DNA of 64,000 nucleotides from Tetragonia tetragonoides (GCA_038025085.1 CM076154.1:21028501-21092500), one strand, 5' to 3'. Positions 15,463 through 26,151 are shown, counted from the first letter of the stretch. Notes: a model not told the origin generated them from the letters alone. Program-made: numbers and translations.

Positions 15463-18400
15463 GCCACCACCACAAATTCCCCTTCCTCTCTCCTGCCACC
15501 TAACACCACCACACCCTCTTTTTCTCTCCTCCCCTCACACCTCCACCCTCCCCAAATCAAAAGATCAATTACCCAGTAAAACCCCCAAAACCTATATAAA
15601 GTTATCACTAACTAACTCTGGCATCCTCGTCATGAATGATCAGTTTCCATTTCAACCAACACTCTTTATCAAGGGGAAAGAAAGTTTTTCTTTCCCCTTT
15701 AACAATTTAGTTTGAGTGGTTAGGAAGCTAGGATCTTTCGTTTTAGCTAGCGAGAATACTAATCAATTTGTCCTACTAGTACGGACATGAAGCAGGACTT
15801 AAGGCCGCATTTATTTGTATTCATTTATTTGGAGGAAATCTCAAATGCAATTATCAGTTTCGATGAAAAACGGTCTTCAGCTACTGGTAAGATATGATAA
15901 CATCTTCGTCGTCCACCTCATGATAGGGAGATGAAGGAGCTCACTTCGCTTCTTACTCTTGTGGAGCCTTTTCAGCTTTTGAGCTCAGATGACTCTAGGA
16001 GGTGGGTTGGAGGTCCATCGGGGGGGTTCTCTTGCTAGTCCTTCTTTCGGGATTTGGGGACACGTCTCCCTTGTTTTCCTCGAGCAGACTACATTTGGAA
16101 AACGAAAGTACCTATGAAGGTGAAGGCATTTGTGTGGACTTTCTTGCTGGATAGGGTTAATACAAACGACTTAAGGCAGCGGAGGAAGCCTGGGGTTCCT
16201 TTGTCGCCGGATATGTGTTCGCTATGTTGGTCTAGCTGCAAGACTTCTGCACATCTTTTTCTTTGGTGTGATGTGGCACAGAGTCTTTGGCGAAAGTTGA
16301 TTCCAGGGGAGGTGTGGGTCTTCTAGTGTTGAGGCCTTTCTGCAGATGCATTTCCGGGGCTTTGGGGGTGAAAGGAGAGAAGGTTGATGTGGCGCAATGC
16401 TTATTTTGCGGTGTTTTGATGCATTTGGTTAGAGAGGAATGCACGAGTGTTTAAGGAACTTTCAGCAACTCGTGCGATGCTTTGGAGAGGATCGCCTATC
16501 TAGCTTCCTTATGGGCTAGAGCTGCGGGGGCATTTAGGGATTACTCTTTAACTAAAATACAGAGGAATTGGGGCAATCTGTAAATATTTTATGTAGAGGA
16601 TACCTTATCCTCTCTTCTGCTGTACATTTGAATTCTTATCAATATACTCATTCTCTATCTAAAGAACATACTTCGTATACTGGGGTATTATGTGCAAATT
16701 ACTGATGAAAATGTTCGCATGCCTCTTTAATGACTTGTTGTACTTCCTATTATATTCAAGTAATTGATCCACTATGTTCAAATGACGTGTGGTATTGCAG
16801 TGCACACAAGTTTGGAGCCCCTAGTAGAAACATTGAAGTTCTCTATGACTGTAAGGTGGAACCCTCGTTTGTTGGGTATGTTTCTGTTCCTTTCCAACCA
16901 CCTTCCTTGTCCCTGCCCCCTCCCTTATATGCCCAAAAATAAAGCAAGGAACAAAATGAGTCCTTTTACTCTCAAGTCTGCAACCACCACTCAGTTGCTT
17001 CAACCTATACGTGTAGGTATGCTAAGCCATGGAGGGATCTTGATACTGGTGAATCATATTGCCTTTTCTTTCCTTATTCTCCTGAACATTTGGCACGTTC
17101 TGTATCCAACTCAGTGGACAGAAGAAAGGACATATCCATAACTATTCATGCTACATTAAGAGACGCTAATGATGTGTCAGGCTCTGCATCTGCACTTTTT
17201 GTTGGTGGTTTTTCCATCTTGGGTATGGACAAGGTAATCTGATGTTTACATCTAGACAGATTATATGTTGCAATCTCTGAAGAAGGAGAAGACAGAGTGG
17301 TTGATGGTCAATGTATTAATATGCAGATAGCTAACTCTCTTTAGTTTACGTACAGCACCATTGTGTGTGCTGCTCTCCTGCTTTCCATTTAAAAGGTTTG
17401 TAGGAATTCTGGATACTGGTTGACAAGCGTCTTTTGTCAGGATTCTTTGCAGTTAAACTTGACACAGAACTCCAACACAAGCATCATTACAATCATAGGG
17501 AATACAGGTAACGGCTTTCTTTATGTTATTACATACTATAAGTATATTGTTTTAGCTTGTATTTGCGGGCAGCTTTCCTGCATTTGGCCTCAAATGGAGC
17601 CTTGATCTTAATTCTTTACTTTTATACCACATTGAGCACAACCCTTTTCTTCTCAATCTCATTAACAATCAGTCAAATCTGTCAAAGATTTCCATGCCCA
17701 GAGAGAAGCCATAAGAAGCATCTGATCCCAAACTAATTTCATGGATAAAACTTCTTCCAAATATAGTTTCAGTGAAGCAATAGCCAAAAAGTCACTATTT
17801 CAAGGAATCTTGTGCTCCTTTATCCCCTCCAACCCAACACATTTGATCTGTGTATGACCCAAATGTGTCTGTTTGTTAAAGAGGTCTGCTTGGCCTCTTA
17901 ACAAGTGGTCTGTCATGGGTTCTGAACTACAATTCAGAAAGAAACTCTACATGCATACTTTGTTCTCAAATGAGGTGAGGAATTGGGAAGTGACTGGGTT
18001 GTGGACATTTGAGCGAATGACCTTGAAACGATTTAGATGGGAGATCACCAGAAGAATCCTAAATCAAAATCCTTCTGTCAGGCATATCAAAAGGTCTCAA
18101 CAATGTCACGCACTGGTGAAAATTTGAAAACCATAAACTCATCTAGATTCCAGTCATGAGGGTATGCATTAAAGTGAAAATTTCAAGAAAGCTTTCACTT
18201 TGACTCCTTGATGATTTTTAAGAAAACATGGAAATGCAGGAAATTTTAACTCATTGGCCCCAGTTTTGCGGCAATCATATTCTTTTCCTTCCATGACACT
18301 TCTCGTTTCCCCATTTCGTTTTCATTTGATGTGCAAGGCTGTCTACATACTATAGACCTATGGTTACCTATGCCCCTCCTTTATGGGTGTGCTAATGGAT

Positions 18401-19645
18401 ACTCTTTCCAGCCTATAATTTTGCAACTTTCTTGAATGTCGTCTCTCACTGGTTGCGAGCATTATGGACCGTAGAGAGGACTAAACTAGATTATGTATTT
18501 CTGCTACAGATGTTGGCATCCACTGGTTGAACCGAGATCTTCTGACAGTTAGGAGCTTGCTTAAGGAAGGTTCTGGCATTGGTGGACATGCAAGATATGA
18601 GGTAACTGTTGTTTTCCAGAAATATGAATGATACGAATACATCAAAAAAATTTAAATAGTCATTATGTCTAAACAGTCTTTAACACTGTAAACTAGTAAA
18701 CTACGTTAAGTATACTCTTCATTTCACCTTATGTATTCGTGTGAATATATCACTCTCATCACGTGTATGGAGTATGGGCACATAGCACATCATTTGTACG
18801 CTTAAAATTTTCTCAGTCAATGGCCAATAACAAATATGTACATGTACTGCTGTAGGCTTATAGACATGGCTTTAAGAATTGTTATAAGATGTTTCCACTG
18901 CTAGAATTTCAGTCCTGATAAATGATTTACCTAGGCAGGGGTTTCTTCTTCTCATGGCCTTAGGCAAGGAGACACTCTTCCCTCTCTTTTCTTGGTGGTT
19001 CTTGGCTGTATGTTAAATAATAAATTAAAAAGTGAACAGTGACAAAATCAAATTCCAAGTGCTTAAAAGATACGAGACGAGTTCAAAGACCGAGGTCCTT
19101 ACACCTTTCCATTTTGCTTGTTGGGTTTAGGTCAAGGTGCTAAGACCGAGGTCCTTCAAGGACAAACTCATATTTACTCTCCCAGCTAGTGGTAAGTCTG
19201 TTAATGGTTCATAATCCTATGTTATTTCCGTATTTTGTTTCCGTTCGATTTTGTTTGAATCATTTTCTGGTACTGGTTTCCTATGGTGTGTGATTTAACA
19301 GGTCAGGAAGTGGAGCTGGACGTAAACTATGAACCTGACCACAAAAGATCATTGACCGTCAACAATCAGCTATGGACGATAGCAATTACGTGCCTTGCTC
19401 TCTTGATACCGACATTCATCTTGGTCTATTTGTTTGGTAGAGCTGGCAGGTCACCCTCATCTGTTACTCCTTCAGCTCCAAGGGTTGCAGCACCGGTCAC
19501 TCCTGACCGCACCAGCCCTGCTCTTAATGAATCATCTCCTCGAACACCCCAACCATTCATTGAGTATGTGAGGAGGACAATAGATGAAACTCCATATTAT
19601 CGGCGAGAAGGAAGGAGAAGGTTTGATCCACAAAACACGTACTAG
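877..19645 (+). CDS. GP210: Nuclear pore complex protein gp210 (NUP210-like), 3' part of the gene, 28 exons
   Basis: Membrane nucleoporin that anchors the pore in the nuclear envelope. Exons: 877-988, 1069-1655, 1751-1874, 2253-2530, 4403-4492, 5665-5727, 6587-6778, 7179-7238, 7315-7383, 8597-8743, 8850-8969, 9226-9345, 10754-10909, 10986-11048, 11150-11268, 11586-12000, 12161-12260, 12350-12462, 12700-12771, 12901-12976, 13877-13984, 14107-14248, 16801-16875, 17017-17233, 17441-17507, 18510-18601, 19131-19191, 19302-19645. They total 4182 nt in one open frame (1393 aa plus stop) and all junctions are GT-AG. Seen: BIG2/Ig-like stretches (GRVSATSPGNS; GKATAVGEGRT), one C-terminal membrane helix (LWTIAITCLALLIPTFILVY) and a short tail ending ETPYYRREGRRRFDPQNTY, which matches the plant gp210 C-terminus. 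Plant gp210 is about 1900 aa, so roughly the first quarter lies left of the window. No lesion seen. Exon 4 starts at 2253, not at the in-frame AG near 2224, because only that keeps the frame and the family alignment. Confidence 0.93.
1985..2110 (-). mobile_element. Antisense LINE 3' end in a gp210 intron
   Basis: Read on the minus strand this shows the same terminal layout as the sense LINE copies: a GAGGAC...TCCTC stem (about 2040-2060), a T-rich spacer and an A-rich tail. Only the terminus is left. Confidence 0.5.
2531..4402. other. Long gp210 intron, no identified gene
   Basis: The 1.9 kb intron is AT-rich. A 110-codon open frame on the minus strand at 3947-4279 matches no family I know and has no supporting context. 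I treat it as chance or as part of an unrecognised repeat. Confidence 0.5.
4880..5628 (+). mobile_element. 5'-truncated LINE with zf-RVT domain, in a gp210 intron
   Basis: The frame at 5058-5543 encodes the C-terminal zinc-finger-like domain of plant LINE reverse transcriptases: KVPLKVRAFVWT, then VNTNDMLQRRRPG, then the cysteine pair of DVCVMCFG and the downstream LFLQCDLA. Sequence from about 4900 (GVFSCKSYLHRL in frame) continues the same domain. It ends with the stem GAGGACTTCTTATCCTC near 5554 and TTATCTAAAAGAAAA. The copy is 5'-truncated and degenerate, so it is a dead insertion inside the intron, in the same orientation as gp210. Confidence 0.85.
6920..7025 (+). mobile_element. Possible LINE 3' tail remnant
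   Basis: Weak similarity to the other LINE tails: AATTTGTAATTATCTGTAC, then a GAGG...TCCT pair, a T-rich stretch and TTAAAGATAAAAAAAG. No coding part remains. Confidence 0.35.
7480..8290 (-). mobile_element. Antisense LINE fragment with zf-RVT domain
   Basis: On the minus strand around 7990-7850 the translation reads QQRRPGRKISPDVSVLSY and then ETSQHLFLHCDFA, which is the zf-RVT signature of the same LINE class as the sense copies at 5058 and 16054. It is interrupted by a stop soon after. It lies head-on to gp210 between exons 9 and 10. Boundaries are approximate. Confidence 0.65.
9765..9851 (+). mobile_element. SINE fragment, Au/TS-like, with (TTG)n tail
   Basis: Contains GGGTAAGGCTGCGTACATC, a hallmark of the Au/TS SINE superfamily of flowering plants, then a GC-rich stretch and a (TTG)n tail at about 9834-9851. 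The tRNA-like 5' head is missing or too diverged to see. Confidence 0.7.
10295..10420. repeat. Possible Stowaway-like MITE remnant
   Basis: The stretch has two similar pieces (CCCGTCCCATGTTCTTGTTT and GATGTCCCACGTTCTTGTTT) of the kind seen at mariner/Stowaway MITE ends. I could not define both termini or a TA duplication. Confidence 0.3.
14890..15036 (+). mobile_element. tRNA-derived SINE in a gp210 intron
   Basis: A box-B-like GGTTCGAGTCC follows an AGACCTCTG...CAGAGGTCT inverted pair (about 14911-14940). Downstream GGATTAGTCGAGCAAAGC and ACCCATGTTATCTTTAAAAA resemble the body and tail of a plant SINE. It is not a functional tRNA gene, because no acceptor or anticodon stem fits. Confidence 0.65.
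15254..15525. repeat. Compound minisatellite with two long (CT)n tracts
   Basis: A 19 bp unit (ACTTTGGAACACAATTGCC) is repeated head to tail at 15254-15291. Then (CT)n at 15315-15342, a spacer with CTGCCACC and CACCACACCC, (CT)n at 15402-15461, and a second copy of the spacer to about 15520. So the unit of roughly 80-120 bp is duplicated with its CT tract. Long SLSLSL open frames here are low-complexity artefacts. Confidence 0.85.
15880..16680 (+). mobile_element. 5'-truncated LINE with zf-RVT domain, in a gp210 intron
   Basis: The frame at 16054-16326 reads DYIWKTKVPMKVKAFVWT, VNTNDLRQRRKPG, then the Cys pair of DMCSLCW and LFLWCDVAQ, a zf-RVT domain closely related to the copy at 5058. Sequence back to about 15880 continues the same protein in a frame broken by a stop near 16035. 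The tail at 16590-16675 shows GAGGA...TCCTC, a T-rich spacer and CTATCTAAAGAA. It is a sense-strand insertion in the intron before exon 16801-16875. Confidence 0.82.
17508..18509. other. gp210 intron, unidentified content
   Basis: This 1 kb intron has a more balanced base composition at 17640-18200 than its surroundings, as if a retroelement or cDNA fragment were inserted in antisense. No domain could be recognised on either strand. Confidence 0.4.
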
Positions 19646-21689
19646 ATATACTACAAAGATCAATTTTCCAGAACACACCAATGCGGTTAATGTACTATTC
19701 TTCATCTCCCTGAGATTGCTGCAAATATCCAATGATCTACACATGGCTGTTGTAGAAGTGACATGTACACTACAAGTGCTGTAGCTTATAGGACTAGATT
19801 TTCTAGAATAGCGATAGTCACTATATGCTTGCGTTCGATTGCATACGCAGTATTACTACCCTTGTACTGGAATTTTGAATGTAAAAACAATTTCGGTTCT
19901 TATCTGTTCTGTATAGAAAAATAGAATTTATAATATTTATCGAGTTCACCAATTTGATGAATTGTTTCCACAAGATCCAATCAAAATCACTTTCTTGTTT
20001 CTAAATGAGTAGGATTTTTAAAATTCATGTGGATCTTTTACAATTTACACTCATGAATGTGTATATTTCCAAAATCCACTTCTAAGTTCTAAGGGAAGAT
20101 GTTTTGACATCGTGAGTGCGAGGTTAGTAACTTGGTTTATATGGACAATGAATCCATGCATCATCTCTTGCTTTAGTTATTGTCATCTTAACATTCCTAT
20201 TAGATCAAAAAAAAAAAAAAAAAAAAAAAAACATTCCTATCAAAAAACCTGTCATCTTAACATATATATGTTTATAATGCGGTTTCTTTTTTTCCCTCAT
20301 GACCGGTGGTGGATAATGTACAAAGTCGTCTAGACCGCAGTGGGGGAGTGGCTTGTTATGTTCCCCCATGACCGTGAACAAAAACTCCAAAACCTTCAAT
20401 TTCTCCAAAAAATGTTGTTTATTGTGACATTAACATTTTAAAGGTTGAAAATTATGTTCTTCAAAGTTGTGTATGTTCAATATACTCCATATAAACCTTT
20501 TTTTGTCAAACTTATTCAACATTTTTAATTCATAAATGATCTTATTGAGAATTTAAATTAAAAAAAATCTTTATAACTTAATACTCGATAAATTAATAAC
20601 TTCTCTAAAATTATTTGTTTTCTTTTCTGAACTTTGCTGAAATAGTTTGCTAAGTTTTTACACAATAAATTAGCATAATCTCTCAAATCAACCGTCAGAT
20701 TTTACTCTACGATTTTACTCTACTTTTTTATTTAGGAGGTTGCTAAACGTAAATCGCTTATTACTCAACGCAAATCTACTTTTCCGATAATGCCCCTAAC
20801 AATTTTGCCACTCCTTTCTCTCTCCTTCTTCTCTCCCTTGGTCCTTTCATCTCTGATTCTATGTCAACTAGAAAAAACTAAGAGTTGGGTTTCATGTATG
20901 AAACCTCCATACATTTGAACACAAGCATTACCCACCAATGATTCAGACCACCCATTTCACAACTCCTATATCTCTCCTCCTTCGAAGACCCACCCACCAT
21001 CAAAGTGCCCACCCTTTTAGCCTCCACTAAACCAGCCACAAGCACCCATCTCACGCCATAGATGACGTTGCCGACCAACTGCAAGGTGGTGCCCCCATTG
21101 ATCGCAAGCCCTCATCCGCCCACAAACACACTCTCTCCAATCCGACTACCCACTCAACCACCAATTGACGCCCACCAAAACGCCGGGAAGCCATTGAAAC
21201 AACCTAACCGCCTAACCAATCGTCACTTACAACCTATAAACCCTAACAATGAAAAATAATAAAAAATACTTGAATTTAGTTGTTATTTGAATATTATTAA
21301 TTGCGTCAAAGATTTTGTCTCTATTGAAGTTATTTTCAATATTAATTAAATTTAGGTTTTTAGGATGAACAAAGCCAAAGTTAATAGAGAGATTTGAGTG
21401 AGAAAAAAATTAGGGAAGAAAGTTGCTCTTCAAGTAAAAAGGGTATTTCAGTACGTATTGAGACAAAAATATTTAGATTCAGCAATTTTAGATTTACGTT
21501 AAGTAATTTCATTTTTTTATCAATAAATTATTTTATTTTATTTTATGTATATCGTCCTAGTGTTCAAAGGTTTTCACTTTCCAGTTTTTACCCTTTATTA
21601 ACACACCTCTCTTTAATAAAAACCCTTCATCATGACCGTCAATCGTCCTTCTCAACGGTAACTCGACCGACCGGATCTAGGGTTTTAGC

Positions 21690-21690
<1 letters not shown>
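19646..21690. other. gp210 3' UTR and intergenic spacer
   Basis: The 3' UTR probably ends near the AATAGAATTTATAATATTTA stretch around 19920-19940. The rest is AT-rich, with a poly(A) retroposon scar at 20191-20240. Small open frames at 20878-21259 match nothing I know. The upstream region of the RNA-binding protein gene lies at the right end. Confidence 0.6.
20191..20240 (+). mobile_element. Minimal retroposon scar: poly(A) tail between 10 bp duplications
   Basis: ACATTCCTAT occurs at 20191-20200 and again at 20231-20240. Between them lie only TAGATC and 24 A residues. This is the layout left by target-primed insertion of a retroposon that was cut off within a few bases of its tail. Confidence 0.75.

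Positions 21691-21694
<4 letters not shown>

Positions 21695-21736
<42 letters not shown>
21695..21736 (+). repeat. (CT)n microsatellite in the 5' leader of the RNA-binding protein gene
   Basis: An almost pure CT tract about 115 bp upstream of the ATG at 21849, followed by more CT-rich sequence to 21820. Pyrimidine-rich tracts are common in plant 5' leaders and core promoters. Confidence 0.85.
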
Positions 21737-21741
<5 letters not shown>

Positions 21742-21848
21742 CCTTCTCAAAAACATCAATCAACTCCACAACACCCATATCAAATATCTTTTCTCTCTCT
21801 CTCTCACACTTTCTCTCTCCTCCATTGATCTCCATTAGCAAACAAATA

Positions 21849-24800
21849 ATGGATTCTAGAGAACCTGAAGCCAACTACGAGGTTGAGCCAAACGACGACG
21901 TTCACGATAATAGTAATAACAACCCTTCTACTCACAATGAAGAGGACGATCGCTCTCAGCCTCTCACTGGTGATGGCGCTAGTCCTGGGTTAGTATTACT
22001 ATTTTCACTTTTTTTTAATTCCACGCTTGGATTGTTTAATTTGGTATGAATAATATTTGTTGGTGATGATATTTTTGCTGTTATATTGTTTATAATTAGT
22101 TGGTTGTTTCGATTTTTTACTAGGGTTTTAGATTAGAGTAAGGGATGGTTCTTTTGCTCTAGATTTCTCGTAAAAAACTCTGTTTTTTTTTTGTTTTATT
22201 GTGGAAAGAGTTTTATTTAACTTTAGGTTTTTCAATTGGGCAAATAATGGAAGCATAATCCTAAATCCTAAAGGAAACAAGATAGGGGAAAGGGTTTGGT
22301 TAGGGTTAATTTATCAAGGAAAGTTCTTTTTGTTGTGGGAGAAAATGTTTCTCAATTAGGCTAATTATGGAAAGTTAATTGGATATAGATTGATGATTCT
22401 GAATGAAACTTGATAGGGAGGAACCTTTTGTTTGGGGTAAGGGGAATTTGTTTTCTTTTGTATATTTTAATGTATAATTTGGATGTATAATGTTCTTGTG
22501 GTGCTTGTAAATTATCAAGGAAACTGGGTAATTTTGTGGTGGGGGAAAATGTTTGTCAATAAGACTAATGACTAATAGTTAATGATAAATAGAGGGATAA
22601 CTCTTGATGAAACAAGATAGGGAGAACCTTTTATTTCGGGCGAGGGGAATTTGTTTTCTGTTGTATACAATATGTGATTTGGCTTCAAAATGTTCTTGTG
22701 GTGTTTGAATTGAAATATGATATCATTTCCATTATAATATTGTGATTATCTGTGATATGCTCCTTTTGCATCTACTTACTGCTGTCTGTATGTTTGGGTT
22801 CTGAATTTATTGTGTTGCTTTTTTGGGTAACAGTTATGCAAATTTTAAGGATGGTGCTTTTTTTTTCAAGGAATAATTGCTCTAAATAATCCAAAAGTTT
22901 GCACGGTGTGCGTATAATAATCCCAAGTAAGGAAATTGATAGGAATAATCCCAAATTGTCAATCGTGTTCCGATATTGCACCCATATGTAAGGATGTTAC
23001 TTCTCTGTTAGAAAATTGACTTGACAAATTGAAGAGATTTAAATTGAAATAGCCTAACAGAATTGTATCTCTCTCTCCGTCATTTACTTTCTCCCTCTGC
23101 CTTGTTCATGGCTAGAGTACCATTGCCTTAATTCCTTCATGCCAAAATCTCCTCAGCACCATCAAGCTCTTTTTGCTCTTACTTGTACTCTCACTTTCTA
23201 CACATGAGTGGTGTTTTATTCAAATTGTTGGATTTGTGATTAGTTTGCAATTAGAGTATGGTCAATGCCCAATGGATGCCATTATTATCACTGAAGTGGA
23301 ACGACAAATAAACATGGGTTCTCAATGTCTTCTCCACCTCGCCGACCATAAACTCCTCCACAAGTGACGACACCGAGCCATCTCACCCGGTTCACTTTTA
23401 CAAAAAGTAAACCCATTAGTAAATTAGAATTTGTAACTTGGGTGATGTTATTTTATGGAGAATCATGAAAAGTCCAGTAGATCTAGAAATAGGTCCGACC
23501 GATCCATAGTAGCCACAAAAACATTTGTATTTTTTTAGGTAATTGTAGATTTGAATGGAGGAGAGAGAAATTGTGGTGGAGGCTGGAAATTAGAAGTTTA
23601 GAACAAAGAGAAATTGTGGCGGAGGCTGGAAATTAGAAGTTTAAAACAAAGAGAAATTATGGTGAATGTTGGAAATTAGAGGAGAGAGAGGACATGGAGG
23701 TGGCAGGGGAGTGGCAGGGGTTGTGGCGTGAAGGCATGGGAAGAGAATGATTCAGAGACTTATGAGTGGGGAGGAGATGGAGTAAACAGAAGTTTAATTA
23801 TTATTTTTCTCTTTTTTTTGAACATTTTATATCTTGTAATTTTTGCCACGTCATTTTATTTGACAGAAATTTAACACCGCTACAAACGGGTGTAGTATTG
23901 GAACATGATAGGCAACTTGGGATTATTCCTGTCAATTTTTTACTTGGGATTATTATTGGCACATTGTCCAAACTTGAGATTATTTAGAGCAAATTTTTCT
24001 TTTTTTAATGTGTATTGTGTGATATGTTGTTGTCTTGGCTGTCTTGTTTCCTCAGTAACACCTCCTTGTAATATAGAAAGAAAAAATGAGAGCTGATGTC
24101 GTGTTTGTAATTTGTTTCCTCTCTAGCTATGTTTTCTCTCGGACCTGTTTTATTCTTATTGCTGCCTTTGATATGTGATGCTGTGATATACAAAACGAAA
24201 ATCAAGAGTTGATGGTGTTATTGTATTGTGTTGATGATTTGTGATTTGTTTCCTGTTTTGGCTATGTTTTCCCTCAGACCTGTTTCATTCTTATTGCTGC
24301 CTACATATGTTAGGATACGTTTAGTTTCTCATACCCACTTGTAGGGACTTTCTTTTGTTTATGCTATTTACTCCTTTCTGATTCTAGTGACCATGTAATT
24401 GCAGAAAGATTTTCATAGGAGGTTTAGCTAGAGAGACAACTTCTGGTTAGTTCTTTGCCATCTGCCATTCTCGTTATAGTCACACGAATACTAGTTCCTA
24501 ACATAAATAGCTTCAATTGGAACTTTTCTGTAGCGCAATTTGTGAAGCATTTTGGGAAGTATGGAGAGATCACAGATTCTGTGATAATGAAGGATAGGAG
24601 AACTGGTCAACCTCGTGGATTTGGATTTATCACTTATGCAGATCCCTCCGTCGTGGATAGAGTCATTCAGGATAGTCATGTTATAAACGGAAAACAAGTA
24701 TGTCAAGACATAACTTTTCCGATAGTTTTAATTACATACCAACATAGTTTGCTTAGCTAGAGAAAAGTTGAGAGACAAAAGTAGCATTGAGTCTACGAAA

Positions 24801-26151
24801 GGAAAGATTGAGGAGTAGGTCACTGGTATCTCCTCTTACAAATTGTTCATGTTGGTTCTCATTTTGTATGTGAATTTATTAGGTGGAAATCAAGCGGACA
24901 ATACCAAAGGGTGCTGTTGGCTCCAAGGATTTCAAAACCAAAAAGATATTTGTTGGTGGAATCCCTACATCAGTTGATGAAGGTCAGCGTAGTTCTAAAG
25001 ACCTTTTTCCCTCATTTCTTTGATCTTCATTTAAAATCGGATGTGAAGGTTCTTGTTTGGCTTTATGCATTGCAGATGAATTCAACGACTTCTTTTCCAA
25101 ATTTGGTGAGGTGAAAGAGCACCAAATCATGCGGGACCACTCTTCTAACCGTTCTCGTGGCTTTGGATTTATTACCTTTGAGTCAGAGGAGTCTGTTGAT
25201 GAAATTCTATCACAGGGAAATAGGATTGAGTTTGCTGGAACTAAGGTGAGTCATCTGTTACAAAGCATACATACATACTGCTGGCTTCCCAGTTCTATGC
25301 TTCATGCTTGGTATGTTGGAAAGTTGGATATATGACATGGACCCATGTTTCTTGGGTACATATACGATAATATGCCAACAAGGGTCATCTGATTCTGTTA
25401 GTTTTTTGGTTGTCATGACTATAGAATTTGTGGTAGGTATGGTATTGTGTATGTGGGAGTGCCTCAAGGGGTTTCTTGAGTCACGAATCAGGGATCGCTT
25501 CTACTCTCCATCCTAGGCGTATAGTACTGGAAAATACGCTTCTTTGAAATTGCAGTTTGTCTGTTATGCTTTGTTGAAGTTTGATGTATCTAAGGTAAAT
25601 GTATCTTCTGTTTTCAGGTGGAGATAAAGAAGGCAGAGCCGAAGAAGCCAAATCCTCCTCCACCCACTACTAAACGTTATAGCGATGCTAGGCCTTCATA
25701 TGGTGGCGGGTTTGGAGATGCATATGGTGGGTATGGAGGCGGTGGGTTTGGTGCTGCTTCGTCTTATAGAGCAGGCGCAGCATATGGGGCCAGAGCTGGT
25801 GGGTATGGTGGGTATGGCGGAAATGAATTTGGCGGATATGGAGGATATGGCGCGGGCTCAATGGGAGCTTATAGGGGGGGAGACATGTCTTATGGATATT
25901 CTGGTCGTTATGGTGCCGGTTTCAATAGAGGTTATGACATGGGTAGCAGCTATGGTGCGCCTGGCGAGGGCTATGGGGCGTATGGTGGAGGAGCAGGTGG
26001 CAGTGGTTATGGTGGCGGATATGATTCTTCTCTTGGAGGTGGTTATGGAAGCAGTGGTGGAGGTTCCTTGTATGGAGGCAGCAGCGGTGGTAGAGGGGGA
26101 TTCAGTGGTGGTGCTCCCGCAAATGGCCGCTATCATCCTTATGCCAGGTAG
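21849..26151 (+). CDS. Two-RRM glycine-rich RNA-binding protein (hnRNP A/B-like), six exons
   Basis: Exons 21849-21988, 24405-24445, 24534-24697, 24883-24982, 25076-25245 and 25618-26151 join into 1149 nt (382 aa), all GT-AG. The N-terminus (1-46) is acidic and Asn-rich. RRM1 starts at about 48 with RNP2 KIFIGGL and has RNP1 RGFGFITY at 88-95. RRM2 has RNP2 KIFVGGI at 136-142 and RNP1 RGFGFITF at 176-183. A short Pro/Lys linker (EIKKAEPKKPNPPPP) leads to a low-complexity Gly/Tyr/Ser tail (about 225-375) ending YHPYAR. Such proteins bind RNA in the nucleus and cytoplasm, and the Gly/Tyr tail favours condensate formation. ATG 21849 is chosen as the first ATG after the CT-rich leader. Intron 1 (2.4 kb) carries a Mutator-like MITE and local duplications. 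The gene looks intact. Confidence 0.95.
22311..22712. repeat. Diverged tandem duplication in intron 1 of the RRM gene
   Basis: Two roughly 200 bp units (about 22311-22510 and 22515-22712) share, in order, TATCAAGGAAA, GGGAGAAAATGTTT-like, GATAGGGAG..AACCTTTT, GGGGAATTTGTTTTC and ATGTTCTTGTGGTG. They differ by substitutions and small gaps, so the duplication is old. Confidence 0.7.
22870..23999. mobile_element. Mutator-like MITE (1130 bp) in intron 1 of the RRM gene
   Basis: Terminal inverted repeats of about 115 bp: the left end starts GGAATAATTGCTCTAAATAA and the right end, read in reverse, starts GAAAAATTTGCTCTAAATAA. Flanks are TTTTTTCAA (22861-22869) and TTTTTTTAA (24000-24008), a 9 bp duplication with one mismatch. 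Inside the TIR the phrase AATAATCCCA recurs. It has no transposase and contains a 43 bp tandem repeat at 23565-23690. Confidence 0.8.
23565..23690. repeat. 43 bp tandem repeat, three copies
   Basis: Units start near 23565, 23608 and 23651, each with GAGAAATT(G/A)TGG and CTGGAAATTAGA. It lies inside the Mutator-like element. The third copy is shorter and more diverged. Confidence 0.75.
24085..24310. repeat. Local duplication in intron 1 of the RRM gene
   Basis: A segment with ATTTGTTTCCT, GCTATGTTTTC and GACCTGTTT(T/C)ATTCTTATTGC appears at about 24085-24172 and again at 24197-24305, diverged by a few per cent plus a small gap. Confidence 0.65.

Noticed and set aside
15258..15715. Open frames rich in SLSLSL and ERERER on both strands
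   Set aside because: They are translations of the CT/GA microsatellite and carry no other domain.
21394..21874. Open frames over the CT-rich leader of the RRM gene
   Set aside because: They read through a microsatellite; the real gene starts at ATG 21849.
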